Below are positions 8,843 to 22,391 of a DNA stretch of 64,000 nt, one piece after another (positions within the stretch are counted from its first letter, which is position 1; the number at the start of each line of letters is the position of its first letter). The translations under genes and the position numbers were made by a program. Below the pieces are notes generated by a model. The model ran no database searches. It had not been told where the DNA came from and was given only the letters and a program-made list of their open reading frames with translations. Source of the stretch: Mactromeris polynyma (Eukaryota > Mollusca > Bivalvia > Venerida > Mactridae); NCBI GenBank assembly GCA_032209605.1, contig JASFXZ010000074.1, positions 744,001-808,000 on the forward strand, written 5' to 3'.

Positions 8843-11194
8843 CTTGACATATTTACGTAAAAACAAATTTCAGCTAAAAATCAAAATCGCGTACAGGTCT
8901 TGACCTGTGATAGAATTTCATTTTTCGGAAAAAAATATTTCTCTCCAATTTTGCTCATTTTTTCAGGACTTAAAGACTTACCTACCCCATCGACGAAAAT
9001 GTCTTCAGCTTTGCAATATATCCATTTTAAATGTTTCCCGAGGTTTTCGCAAAAATCACGTAAGTTATGAGAATTTCTATCTTCGAAAAAAGAAATGTCT
9101 CTCCGATTAACCTAGAGTCAGTCAGAGTCAGTCAGAGTCAGTCAGAGTCTGTCAGAGTCTGTCAGAGTCAGTCAGAGTCAGTCAGAGTCAGTCAGAGTCT
9201 GTCAGAGTCAGTCAGAGTCCGTCAGAGTCAGTCAGAGTCCGTCAGAGTCAGTCAGAGTCAGTCAGTGTCTGTCAGAGTCAGTCAGAGTCAGACAGAGTCA
9301 GTCAGAGTCACCATAAGCCGTAGATTTAGTTTAAAGTATACATATATATATATATTTCAATAGTGTTCATCAAGACGAACAAAATGATGTATTATTCGAA
9401 AAAAGAAATGTCTCTCCGATTAACCTAGAGTCAGTCAGAGTCAGTCAGAGTCAGTCAGAGTCTGTCAGAGTCTGTCAGAGTCTGTCAGAGTCAGTCAGAG
9501 TCTGTCAGAGTCAGTCAGAGTCTGTCAGAGTCAGTCAGAGTCTGTCAGAGTCAGTCAGAGTCTGTCAGAGTCAGTCAGAGTCTGTCAGAGTCAGTCAGAG
9601 TCTGTCAGAGTCAGTCAGAGTCTGTCAGAGTCAGGCAGAGTCAGTCAGTGTCTGTCAGAGTCAGTCAGAGTCAGACAGAGTCAGTCACAGTCACCATAAG
9701 CCGTAGATTTAGTTGAAAGTATACATATATATATATATTTCAATAGTGTTCATCAAGACGAACAAAATGATGTATTACTTGACATATTTACGTAAAAACA
9801 AATTTCAGCTAAAAATCAAATTCGCGTACAGGTCTTGACCTGTGATAGAATTTCATTTTTCGGAAAATAATATTTCTCTCCAATTTTGCTCATTTTTTCA
9901 GGACTTAAAGACTTACCTACCCCATCGACGAAAATGTCTTCAGCTTTGCAATATATCCATTTTAAATGTTTCCCGAGGTTTTCGCAAAAATCACGTAAGT
10001 TATGAGAATTTCTATCTTCGAAAAAAGAAATGTCTCTCCGATTAACCTAGAGTCAGTCAGAGTCAGTCAGAGTCAGTCAGAGTCTGTCAGAGTCTGTCAG
10101 AGTCAGTCAGAGTCTGTCAGAGTCAGTCAGAGTCTGTCAGAGTCAGTCAGAGTCCGTCAGAGTCAGTCAGAGTCCGTCAGAGTCAGTCAGAGTCAGTCAG
10201 TGTCTGTCAGAGTCAGTCAGAGTCAGACAGAGTCAGTCAGAGTCACCATAAGCCGTAGATTTAGTTTAAAGTATACATATATATATATATTTCAATAGTG
10301 TTCATCAAGACGAACAAAATGATGTATTATTCGAAAAAAGAAATGTCTCTCCGATTAACCTAGAGTCAGTCAGAGTCAGTCAGAGTCAGTCAGAGTCTGT
10401 CAGAGTCTGTCAGAGTCAGTCAGAGTCTGTCAGAGTCAGTCAGAGTCTGTCAGAGTCAGTCAGAGTCTGTCAGAGTCAGTCAGAGTCTGTCAGAGTCAGG
10501 CAGAGTCAGTCAGTGTCTGTCAGAGTCAGTCAGAGTCAGACAGAGTCAGTCACAGTCACCATAAGCCGTAGATTTAGTTGAAAGTATACATATATATATA
10601 TATTTCAATAGTGTTCATCAAGACGAACAAAATGATGTATTACTTGACATATTTACGTAAAAACAAATTTCAGCTAAAAATCAAATTCGCGTACAGGTCT
10701 TGACCTGTGATAGAATTTCATTTTTCGGAAAATAATATTTCTCTCCAATTTTGCTCATTTTTTCAGGACTTAAAGACTTACCTACCCCATCGACGAAAAT
10801 GTCTTCAGCTTTGCAATATATCCATTTTAAATGTTTCCCGAGGTTTTCGCAAAAATCACGTAAGTTATGAGAATTTCTATCTTCGAAAAAAGAAATGTCT
10901 CTCCGATTAACCTAGAGTCAGTCAGAGTCAGTCAGAGTCAGTCAGAGTCTGTCAGAGTCTGTCAGAGTCAGTCAGAGTCTGTCAGAGTCAGTCAGAGTCT
11001 GTCAGAGTCAGTCAGAGTCCGTCAGAGTCAGTCAGAGTCCGTCAGAGTCAGTCAGAGTCAGTCAGTGTCTGTCAGAGTCAGTCAGAGTCAGACAGAGTCA
11101 GTCAGAGTCACCATAAGCCGTAGATTTAGTTTAAAGTATACATATATATATATATTTCAATAGTGTTCATCAAGACGAACAAAATGATGTATTA

Positions 11195-11527
11195 TTCGAA
11201 AAAAGAAATGTCTCTCCGATTAACCTAGAGTCAGTCAGAGTCAGTCAGAGTCAGTCAGAGTCTGTCAGAGTCTGTCAGAGTCAGTCAGAGTCTGTCAGAG
11301 TCAGTCAGAGTCTGTCAGAGTCAGTCAGAGTCTGTCAGAGTCAGTCAGAGTCCGTCAGAGTCAGTCAGAGTCCGTCAGAGTCAGTCAGAGTCAGTCAGTG
11401 TCTGTCAGGGTCAGTCAGAGTCAGACAGAGTCAGTCAGAGTCACCATAAGCCGTAGATTTAGTTTAAAGTATACATATATATATATATTTCAATAGTGTT
11501 CATCAAGACGAACAAAATGATGTATTA
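11195..11527 (+). repeat. Short unit with full-unit-type 3' half, 333 bp
   Basis: Its 3' half is of the N-full class (GTCCGTCAGA words, a GTCAGGGTC change and a TTTAAAG tail), unlike ordinary short units, yet it has the same segment-A junction. It looks like a recombinant between a short unit's 5' end and a full unit's 3' end. The short unit at 20026 is the same class. Confidence 0.85.
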
Positions 11528-11850
11528 TTCGAAAAAAGAAATGTCTCTCCGATTAACCTAGAGTCAGTCAGAGTCAGTCAGAGTCAGTCAGAGTCTGTCA
11601 GAGTCTGTCAGAGTCTGTCAGAGTCAGTCAGAGTCTGTCAGAGTCAGTCAGAGTCTGTCAGAGTCAGTCAGAGTCTGTCAGAGTCAGTCAGAGTCTGTCA
11701 GAGTCAGGCAGAGTCAGTCAGTGTCTGTCAGAGTCAGTCAGAGTCAGACAGAGTCAGTCAGAGTCACCATAAGCCGTAGATTTAGTTGAAAGTATACATA
11801 TATATATATATTTCAATAGTGTTCATCAAGACGAACAAAATGATGTATTA
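11528..11850 (+). repeat. Short unit, 323-bp class
   Basis: Carries GTCAGGCAGA but ends in GAGTCACC instead of CAGTCACC, and has one extra word. The same class recurs at 22069 and 36091, each time as the last short unit of a composite block. Confidence 0.9.
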
Positions 11851-14800
11851 CTTGACATATTTACGTAAAAAAAAATTTCAGCTAAAAATCAAAATCGCGT
11901 ACAGGTCTTGACCTGTGATAGAATTTCATTTTTCGGAAAAAAATATTTCTCTCCAATTTTGCTCATTTTTTCAGGACTTAAAGACTTACCTACCCCATCG
12001 ACGAAAATGTCTTCAGCTTTGCAATATATCCATTTTAAATGTTTCCCGAGGTTTTCGCAAAAATCACGTAAGTTATGAGAATTTCTATCTTCGAAAAAAG
12101 AAATGTCTCTCCGATTAACCTAGAGTCAGTCAGAGTCAGTCAGAGTCAGTCAGAGTCTGTCAGAGTCTGTCAGAGTCAGTCAGAGTCTGTCAGAGTCAGT
12201 CAGAGTCTGTCAGAGTCAGTCAGAGTCTGTCAGAGTCAGTCAGAGTCTGTCAGAGTCAGTCAGAGTCAGTCAGTGTCTGTCAGAGTCAGTCAGAGTCAGA
12301 CAGAGTCAGTCAGAGTCACCATAAGCCGTAGATTTAGTTGAAAGTATACATATATATATATATTTCAATAGTGTTCATCAAGACGAACAAAATGATGTAT
12401 TACTTGACATATTTACGTAAACAAAAATTTCAGCTAAAAATCAAAATCGCGTACAGGTCTTGACCTGTGATAGAATTTCATTTTTCGGAAAAAAATATTT
12501 CTCTCCAATTTTGCTCATTTTTTCAGGACTTAAAGACTTACCTACCCCATCGACGAAAATGTCTTCAGCTTTGCAATATATCCATTTTAAATGTTTCCCG
12601 AGGTTTTCGCAAAAATCACGTAAGTTATGAGAATTTCTATCTTCGAAAAAAGAAATGTCTCTCCGATTAACCTAGAGTCAGTCAGAGTCAGTCAGAGTCT
12701 GTCAGAGTCTGTCAGAGTCAGTCAGAGTCTGTCAGAGTCAGTCAGAGTCTGTCAGAGTCAGTCAGAGTCTGTCAGAGTCAGTCAGAGTCAGTCAGAGTCA
12801 GTCAGAGTCAGTCAGTGTCTGTCAGAGTCAGTCAGAGTCAGACAGAGTCAGTCAGAGTCACCATAAGCCGTAGATTTAGTTGAAAGTATACATATATATA
12901 TATATTTCAATAGTGTTCATCAAGACGAACAAAATGATGTATTACTTGACATATTTACGTAAAAAAAAATTTCAGCTAAAAATCAAAATCGCGTACAGGT
13001 CTTGACCTGTGATAGAATTTCATTTTTCGGAAAAAAATATTTCTCTCCAATTTTGCTCATTTTTTCAGGACTTAAAGACTTACCTACCCCATCGACGAAA
13101 ATGTCTTCAGCTTTGCAATATATCCATTTTAAATGTTTCCCGAGGTTTTCGCAAAAATCACGTAAGTTATGAGAATTTCTATCTTCGAAAAAAGAAATGT
13201 CTCTCCGATTAACCTAGAGTCAGTCAGAGTCAGTCAGAGTCAGTCAGAGTCTGTCAGAGTCTGTCAGAGTCAGTCAGAGTCTGTCAGAGTCAGTCAGAGT
13301 CTGTCAGAGTCAGTCAGAGTCTGTCAGAGTCAGTCAGAGTCTGTCAGAGTCAGTCAGAGTCAGTCAGTGTCTGTCAGAGTCAGTCAGAGTCAGACAGAGT
13401 CAGTCAGAGTCACCATAAGCCGTAGATTTAGTTGAAAGTATACATATATATATATATTTCAATAGTGTTCATCAAGACGAACAAAATGATGTATTACTTG
13501 ACATATTTACGTAAAAACAAATTTCAGCTAAAAATCAAAATCGCGTACAGGTCTTGACCTGTGATAGAATTTCATTTTTCGGAAAAAAATATTTCTCTCC
13601 AATTTTGCTCATTTTTTCAGGACTTAAAGACTTACCTACCCCATCGACGAAAATGTCTTCAGCTTTGCAATATATCCATTTTAAATGTTTCCCGAGGTTT
13701 TCGCAAAAATCACGTAAGTTATGAGAATTTCTATCTTCGAAAAAAGAAATGTCTCTCCGATTAACCTAGAGTCAGTCAGAGTCAGTCAGAGTCAGTCAGA
13801 GTCTGTCAGAGTCTGTCAGAGTCAGTCAGAGTCTGTCAGAGTCAGTCAGAGTCTGTCAGAGTCAGTCAGAGTCTGTCAGAGTCAGTCAGAGTCTGTCAGA
13901 GTCAGTCAGAGTCAGTCAGTGTCTGTCAGAGTCAGTTAGAGTCAGACAGAGTCAGTCAGAGTCACCATAAGCCGTAGATTTAGTTGAAAGTATACATATA
14001 TATATATATTTCAATAGTGTTCATCAAGACGAACAAAATGATGTATTACTTGACATATTTACGTAAAAAAAAATTTCAGCTAAAAATCAAAATCGCGTAC
14101 AGGTCTTGACCTGTGATAGAATTTCATTTTTCGGAAAAAAATATTTCTCTCCAATTTTGCTCATTTTTTCAGGACTGAAAGACTTACCTACCCCATCGAC
14201 GAAAATGTCTTCAGCTTTGCAATATATCCATTTTAAATGTTTCCCGAGGTTTTCGCAAAAATCACGTAAGTTATGAGAATTTCTATCTTCGAAAAAAGAA
14301 ATGTCTCTCCGATTAACCTAGAGTCAGTCAGAGTCAGTCAGAGTCAGTCAGAGACTGTCAGAGTCTGTCAGAGTCAGTCAGAGTCTGTCAGAGTCAGTCA
14401 GAGTCTGTCAGAGTCAGTCAGAGTCTGTCAGAGTCAGTCAGAGTCTGTCAGAGTCAGTCAGAGTCAGTCAGTGTCTGTCAGAGTCAGTCAGAGTCAGACA
14501 GAGTCAGTCAGAGTCACCATAAGCCGTAGATTTAGTTGAAAGTATACATATATATATATATTTCAATAGTGTTCATCAAGACGAACAAAATGATGTATTA
14601 CTTGACATATTTACGTAAAAACAAATTTCAGCTAAAAATCAAAATCGCGTACAGGTCTTGACCTGTGATAGAATTTCATTTTTCGGAAAAAAATATTTCT
14701 CTCCAATTTTGCTCATTTTTTGAGGACTTAAAGACTTACCTTCCCCATCGACGAAAATGTCTTCAGCTTTGCAATATATCCATTTTAAATGTTTCCCGAG

Positions 14801-16808
14801 GTTTTCGCAAAAATCACGTAAGTTATGAGAATTTCTATCTTCGAAAAAAGAAATGTCTCTCCGATTAACCTAGAGTCAGTCAGAGTCAGTCAGAGTCAGT
14901 CAGAGTCTGTCAGAGTCTGTCAGAGTCAGTCAGAGTCTGTCAGAGTCAGTCAGAGTCTGTCAGAGTCAGTCAGAGTCTGTCAGAGTCAGTCAGAGTCTGT
15001 CAGAGTCAGTCAGAGTCAGTCAGTGTCTGTCAGAGTCAGTCAGAGTCAGACAGAGTCAGTCAGAGTCACCATAAGCCGTAGATTTAGTTGAAAGTATACA
15101 TATATATATATATTTCAATAGTGTTCATCAAGACGAACAAAATGATGTATTACTTGACATATTTACGTAAAAAAAAATTTCAGCTAAAAATCAAAATCGC
15201 GTACAGGTCTTGACCTGTGATAGAATTTCATTTTTCGGAAAAAAATATTTCTCTCCAATTTTGCTCATTTTTTCAGGACTTAAAGACTTACCTACCCCAT
15301 CGACGAAAATGTCTTCAGCTTTGCAATATATCCATTTTAAATGTTTCCCGAGGTTTTCGCAAAAATCACGTAAGTTATGAGAATTTCTATCTTCGAAAAA
15401 AGAAATGTCTCTCCGATTAACCTAGAGTCAGTCAGAGTCAGTCAGAGTCAGTCAGAGACTGTCAGAGTCTGTCAGAGTCAGTCAGAGTCTGTCAGAGTCA
15501 GTCAGAGTCTGTCAGAGTCAGTCAGAGTCTGTCAGAGTCAGTCAGAGTCTGTCAGAGTCAGTCAGAGTCAGTCAGTGTCTGTCAGAGTCAGTCAGAGTCA
15601 GACAGAGTCAGTCAGAGTCACCATAAGCCGTAGATTTAGTTGAAAGTATACATATATATATATATTTCAATAGTGTTCATCAAGACGAACAAAATGATGT
15701 ATTACTTGACATATTTACGTAAAAACAAATTTCAGCTAAAAATCAAAATCGCGTACAGGTCTTGACCTGTGATAGAATTTCATTTTTCGGAAAAAAATAT
15801 TTCTCTCCAATTTTGCTCATTTTTTGAGGACTTAAAGACTTACCTACCCCATCGACGAAAATGTCTTCAGCTTTGCAATATATCCATTTTAAATGTTTCC
15901 CGAGGTTTTCGCAAAAATCACGTAAGTTATGAGAATTTCTATCTTCGAAAAAAGAAATGTCTCTCCGATTAACCTAGAGTCAGTCAGAGTCAGTCAGAGT
16001 CAGTCAGAGTCTGTCAGAGTCTGTCAGAGTCAGTCAGAGTCTGTCAGAGTCAGTCAGAGTCTGTCAGAGTCAGTCAGAGTCTGTCAGAGTCAGTCAGAGT
16101 CTGTCAGAGTCAGTCAGAGTCAGTCAGTGTCTGTCAGAGTCAGTCAGAGTCAGACAGAGTCAGTCAGAGTCACCATAAGCCGTAGATTTAGTTGAAAGTA
16201 TACATATATATATATATTTCAATAGTGTTCATCAAGACGAACAAAATGATGTATTACTTGACATATTTACGTAAAAAAAAATTTCAGCTAAAAATCAAAA
16301 TCGCGTACAGGTCTTGACCTGTGATAGAATTTTATTTTTCGGAAAAAAATATTTCTCTCCAATTTTGCTCATTTTTTCAGGACTTAAAGACTTACCTACC
16401 CCATCGACGAAAATGTCTTCAGCTTTGCAATATATCCATTTTAAATGTTTCCCGAGGTTTTCGCAAAAATCACGTAAGTTATGAGAATTTCTATCTTCGA
16501 AAAAAGAAATGTCTCTCCGATTAACCTAGAGTCAGTCAGAGTCAGTCAGAGTCAGTCAGAGTCTGTCAGAGTCTGTCAGAGTCAGTCAGAGTCTGTCAGA
16601 GTCAGTCAGAGTCTGTCAGAGTCAGTCAGAGTCTGTCAGAGTCAGTCAGAGTCTGTCAGAGTCAGGCAGAGTCAGTCAGTGTCTGTCAGAGTCAGTCAGA
16701 GTCAGACAGAGTCAGTCACAGTCACCATAAGCCGTAGATTTAGTTGAAAGTATACATATATATATATATTTCAATAGTGTTCATCAAGACGAACAAAATG
16801 ATGTATTA
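11851..16808 (+). repeat. Run of 9 full units with alternating subtypes
   Basis: Unit starts are 11851, 12403 (542 bp), 12945, 13497, 14049, 14601, 15153, 15705 and 16257. From 12945 the marker after TTTACGTAA alternates c, a, c, a, c, a, c, giving an 1104-bp dimer period. The unit at 13497 has GTCAGTTAGA. The unit at 14049 has GGACTGAAAG and GACTGTCAGA. Units at 14601 and 15705 have GAGG in place of CAGG at the acceptor position. The unit at 16257 has GTCAGGCAGA/GTCACAGTC. Confidence 0.92.
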
Positions 16809-19800
16809 CTTGACATATTTACGTAAAAACAAATTTCAGCTAAAAATCAAAATCGCGTACAGGTCTTGACCTGTGATAGAATTTCATTTTTCGGAAAAAA
16901 ATATTTCTCTCCAATTTTGCTCATTTTTTCAGGACTTAAAGACTTACCTACCCCATCGACGAAAATGTCTTCAGCTTTGCAATATATCCATTTTAAATGT
17001 TTCCCGAGGTTTTCGCAAAAATCACGTAAGTTATGAGAATTTCTATCTTCGAAAAAAGAAATGTCTCTCCGATTAACCTAGAGTCAGTCAGAGTCATTCA
17101 GAGTCAGTCAGAGTCTGTCAGAGTCTGTCAGAGTCAGTCAGAGTCAGTCAGAGTCAGTCAGAGTCTGTCAGAGTCAGTCAGAGTCCGTCAGAGTCAGTCA
17201 GAGTCCGTCAGAGTCAGTCAGAGTCAGTCAGTGTCTGTCAGAGTCAGTCAGAGTCAGACAGAGTCAGTCAGAGTCACCATAAGCCGTAGATTTAGTTTAA
17301 AGTATACATATATATATATATTTCAATAGTGTTCATCAAGACGAACAAAATGATGTATTATTCGAAAAAAGAAATGTCTCTCCGATTAACCTAGAGTCAG
17401 TCAGAGTCAGTCAGAGTCAGTCAGAGTCTGTCAGAGTCTGTCAGAGTCTGTCAGAGTCAGTCAGAGTCTGTCAGAGTCAGTCAGAGTCTGTCAGAGTCAG
17501 TCAGAGTCTGTCAGAGTCAGTCAGAGTCTGTCAGAGTCAGTCAGAGTCTGTCAGAGTCAGTCAGAGTCTGTCAGAGTCAGTCAGAGTCTGTCAGAGTCAG
17601 GCAGAGTCAGTCAGTGTCTGTCAGAGTCAGTCAGAGTCAGACAGAGTCAGTCACAGTCACCATAAGCCGTAGATTTAGTTGAAAGTATACATATATATAT
17701 ATATTTCAATAGTGTTCATCAAGACGAACAAAATGATGTATTACTTGACATATTTACGTAAAAACAAATTTCAGCTAAAAATCAAATTCGCGTACAGGTC
17801 TTGACCTGTGATAGAATTTCATTTTTCGGAAAATAATATTTCTCTCCAATTTTGCTCATTTTTTCAGGACTTAAAGACTTACCTACCCCATCGACGAAAA
17901 TGTCTTCAGCTTTGCAATATATCCATTTTAAATGTTTCCCGAGGTTTTCGCAAAAATCACGTAAGTTATGAGAATTTCTATCTTCGAAAAAAGAAATGTC
18001 TCTCCGATTAACCTAGAGTCAGTCAGAGTCAGTCAGAGTCAGTCAGAGTCTGTCAGAGTCTGTCAGAGTCAGTCAGAGTCTGTCAGAGTCAGTCAGAGTC
18101 TGTCAGAGTCAGTCAGAGTCCGTCAGAGTCAGTCAGAGTCCGTCAGAGTCAGTCAGAGTCAGTCAGTGTCTGTCAGAGTCAGTCAGAGTCAGACAGAGTC
18201 AGTCAGAGTCACCATAAGCCGTAGATTTAGTTTAAAGTATACATATATATATATATTTCAATAGTGTTCATCAAGACGAACAAAATGATGTATTATTCGA
18301 AAAAAGAAATGTCTCTCCGATTAACCTAGAGTCAGTCAGAGTCAGTCAGAGTCAGTCAGAGTCTGTCAGAGTCTGTCAGAGTCAGTCAGAGTCTGTCAGA
18401 GTCAGTCAGAGTCTGTCAGAGTCAGTCAGAGTCTGTCAGAGTCAGTCAGAGTCTGTCAGAGTCAGGCAGAGTCAGTCAGTGTCTGTCAGAGTCAGTCAGA
18501 GTCAGACAGAGTCAGTCACAGTCACCATAAGCCGTAGATTTAGTTGAAAGTATACATATATATATATATTTCAATAGTGTTCATCAAGACGAACAAAATG
18601 ATGTATTACTTGACATATTTACGTAAAAACAAATTTCAGCTAAAAATCAAATTCGCGTACAGGTCTTGACCTGTGATAGAATTTCATTTTTCGGAAAATA
18701 ATATTTCTCTCCAATTTTGCTCATTTTTTCAGGACTTAAAGACTTACCTACCCCATCGACGAAAATGTCTTCAGCTTTGCAATATATCCATTTTAAATGT
18801 TTCCCGAGGTTTTCGCAAAAATCCCGTAAGTTATGAGAATTTCTATCTTCGAAAAAAGAAATGTCTCTCCGATTAACCTAGAGTCAGTCAGAGTCAGTCA
18901 GAGTCAGTCAGAGTCTGTCAGAGTCTGTCAGAGTCAGTCAGAGTCTGTCAGAGTCAGTCAGAGTCTGTCAGAGTCAGTCAGAGTCCGTCAGAGTCAGTCA
19001 GAGTCCGTCAGAGTCAGTCAGAGTCAGTCAGTGTCTGTCAGAGTCAGTCAGAGTCAGACAGAGTCAGTCAGAGTCACCATAAGCCGTAGATTTAGTTTAA
19101 AGTATACATATATATATATATTTCAATAGTGTTCATCAAGACGAACAAAATGATGTATTATTCGAAAAAAGAAATGTCTCTCCGATTAACCTAGAGTCAG
19201 TCAGAGTCAGTCAGAGTCAGTCAGAGTCTGTCAGAGTCTGTCAGAGTCAGTCAGAGTCTGTCAGAGTCAGTCAGAGTCTGTCAGAGTCAGTCAGAGTCTG
19301 TCAGAGTCAGTCAGAGTCTGTCAGAGTCAGGCAGAGTCAGTCAGTGTCTGTCAGAGTCAGTCAGAGTCAGACAGAGTCAGTCACAGTCACCATAAGCCGT
19401 AGATTTAGTTGAAAGTATACATATATATATATATTTCAATAGTGTTCATCAAGACGAACAAAATGATGTATTACTTGACATATTTACGTAAAAACAAATT
19501 TCAGCTAAAAATCAAATTCGCGTACAGGTCTTGACCTGTGATAGAATTTCATTTTTCGGAAAATAATATTTCTCTCCAATTTTGCTCATTTTTTCAGGAC
19601 TTAAAGACTTACCTACCCCATCGACGAAAATGTCTTCAGCTTTGCAATATATCCATTTTAAATGTTTCCCGAGGTTTTCGCAAAAATCACGTAAGTTATG
19701 AGAATTTCTATCTTCGAAAAAAGAAATGTCTCTCCGATTAACCTAGAGTCAGTCAGAGTCAGTCAGAGTCAGTCAGAGTCTGTCAGAGTCTGTCAGAGTC

Positions 19801-22391
19801 AGTCAGAGTCTGTCAGAGTCAGTCAGAGTCTGTCAGAGTCAGTCAGAGTCCGTCAGAGTCAGTCAGAGTCCGTCAGAGTCAGTCAGAGTCAGTCAGTGTC
19901 TGTCAGGGTCAGTCAGAGTCAGACAGAGTCAGTCAGAGTCACCATAAGCCGTAGATTTAGTTTAAAGTATACATATATATATATATTTCAATAGTGTTCA
20001 TCAAGACGAACAAAATGATGTATTATTCGAAAAAAGAAATGTCTCTCCGATTAACCTAGAGTCAGTCAGAGTCAGTCAGAGTCAGTCAGAGTCTGTCAGA
20101 GTCTGTCAGAGTCAGTCAGAGTCTGTCAGAGTCAGTCAGAGTCTGTCAGAGTCAGTCAGAGTCCGTCAGAGTCAGTCAGAGTCCGTCAGAGTCAGTCAGA
20201 GTCAGTCAGTGTCTGTCAGAGTCAGTCAGAGTCAGACAGAGTCAGTCAGAGTCACCATAAGCCGTAGATTTAGTTTAAAGTATACATATATATATATATT
20301 TCAATAGTGTTCATCAAGACGAACAAAATGATGTATTATTCGAAAAAAGAAATGTCTCTCCGATTAACCTAGAGTCAGTCAGAGTCAGTCAGAGTCAGTC
20401 AGAGTCTGTCAGAGTCTGTCAGAGTCAGTCAGAGTCTGTCAGAGTCAGTCAGAGTCTGTCAGAGTCAGTCAGAGTCTGTCAGAGTCAGTCAGAGTCTGTC
20501 AGAGTCAGGCAGAGTCAGTCAGTGTCTGTCAGAGTCAGTCAGAGTCAGACAGAGTCAGTCACAGTCACCATAAGCCGTAGATTTAGTTGAAAGTATACAT
20601 ATATATATATATTTCAATAGTGTTCATCAAGACGAACAAAATGATGTATTACTTGACATATTTACGTAAAAACAAATTTCAGCTAAAAATCAAATTCGCG
20701 TACAGGTCTTGACCTGTGATAGAATTTCATTTTTCGGAAAATAATATTTCTCTCCAATTTTGCTCATTTTTTCAGGACTTAAAGACTTACCTACCCCATC
20801 GACGAAAATGTCTTCAGCTTTGCAATATATCCATTTTAAATGTTTCCCGAGGTTTTCGCAAAAATCCCGTAAGTTATGAGAATTTCTATCTTCGAAAAAA
20901 GAAATGTCTCTCCGATTAACCTAGAGTCAGTCAGAGTCAGTCAGAGTCAGTCAGAGTCTGTCAGAGTCTGTCAGAGTCAGTCAGAGTCTGTCAGAGTCAG
21001 TCAGAGTCTGTCAGAGTCAGTCAGAGTCCGTCAGAGTCAGTCAGAGTCCGTCAGAGTCAGTCAGAGTCAGTCAGTGTCTGTCAGAGTCAGTCAGAGTCAG
21101 ACAGAGTCAGTCAGAGTCACCATAAGCCGTAGATTTAGTTTAAAGTATACATATATATATATATTTCAATAGTGTTCATCAAGACGAACAAAATGATGTA
21201 TTATTCGAAAAAAGAAATGTCTCTCCGATTAACCTAGAGTCAGTCAGAGTCAGTCAGAGTCAGTCAGAGTCTGTCAGAGTCTGTCAGAGTCAGTCAGAGT
21301 CTGTCAGAGTCAGTCAGAGTCTGTCAGAGTCAGTCAGAGTCTGTCAGAGTCAGTCAGAGTCTGTCAGAGTCAGGCAGAGTCAGTCAGTGTCTGTCAGAGT
21401 CAGTCAGAGTCAGACAGAGTCAGTCACAGTCACCATAAGCCGTAGATTTAGTTGAAAGTATACATATATATATATATTTCAATAGTGTTCATCAAGACGA
21501 ACAAAATGATGTATTACTTGACATATTTACGTAAAAACAAATTTCAGCTAAAAATCAAATTCGCGTACAGGTCTTGACCTGTGATAGAATTTCATTTTTC
21601 GGAAAATAATATTTCTCTCCAATTTTGCTCATTTTTTCAGGACTTAAAGACTTACCTACCCCATCGACGAAAATGTCTTCAGCTTTGCAATATATCCATT
21701 TTAAATGTTTCCCGAGGTTTTCGCAAAAATCACGTAAGTTATGAGAATTTCTATCTTCGAAAAAAGAAATGTCTCTCCGATTAACCTAGAGTCAGTCAGA
21801 GTCAGTCAGAGTCAGTCAGAGTCTGTCAGAGTCTGTCAGAGTCAGTCAGAGTCTGTCAGAGTCAGTCAGAGTCTGTCAGAGTCAGTCAGAGTCCGTCAGA
21901 GTCAGTCAGAGTCCGTCAGAGTCAGTCAGAGTCAGTCAGTGTCTGTCAGGGTCAGTCAGAGTCAGACAGAGTCAGTCAGAGTCACCATAAGCCGTAGATT
22001 TAGTTTAAAGTATACATATATATATATATTTCAATAGTGTTCATCAAGACGAACAAAATGATGTATTATTCGAAAAAAGAAATGTCTCTCCGATTAACCT
22101 AGAGTCAGTCAGAGTCAGTCAGAGTCAGTCAGAGTCTGTCAGAGTCTGTCAGAGTCTGTCAGAGTCAGTCAGAGTCTGTCAGAGTCAGTCAGAGTCTGTC
22201 AGAGTCAGTCAGAGTCTGTCAGAGTCAGTCAGAGTCTGTCAGAGTCAGGCAGAGTCAGTCAGTGTCTGTCAGAGTCAGTCAGAGTCAGACAGAGTCAGTC
22301 AGAGTCACCATAAGCCGTAGATTTAGTTGAAAGTATACATATATATATATATTTCAATAGTGTTCATCAAGACGAACAAAATGATGTATTA
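16809..22391 (+). repeat. Composite full/short block II
   Basis: Order: hybrid full 16809, short 17361 (383), N full 17744, short 18296 (313), N full 18609, short 19161 (313), N full 19474, short 20026 (313, TTTAAAG class), short 20339 (313), N full 20652, short 21204 (313), N full 21517, short 22069 (323). Full units at 18609 and 20652 share ATCCCGTAAG just before the donor-like site; those at 19474 and 21517 share GTCAGGGTC. This shows an internal duplication of the two-unit set. Confidence 0.92.
20026..20338 (+). repeat. Short unit with full-unit-type 3' half, 313 bp
   Basis: Two GTCCGTCAGA words and a TTTAAAG tail, as in N full units, joined to the short-unit junction. It is immediately followed by an ordinary short unit at 20339. 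Confidence 0.88.

Larger units (their letters stand above)
8843..11850 (+). repeat. Composite full/short block I
   Basis: Order: hybrid full unit 8843 (K-type A, TTTAAAG tail), short 9395 (383 bp), N full 9778, short 10330 (313), N full 10643, short 11195 (333), short 11528 (323). The 865-bp full+short step is clear at 9778-10642. The block ends in two consecutive short units. Confidence 0.92.
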
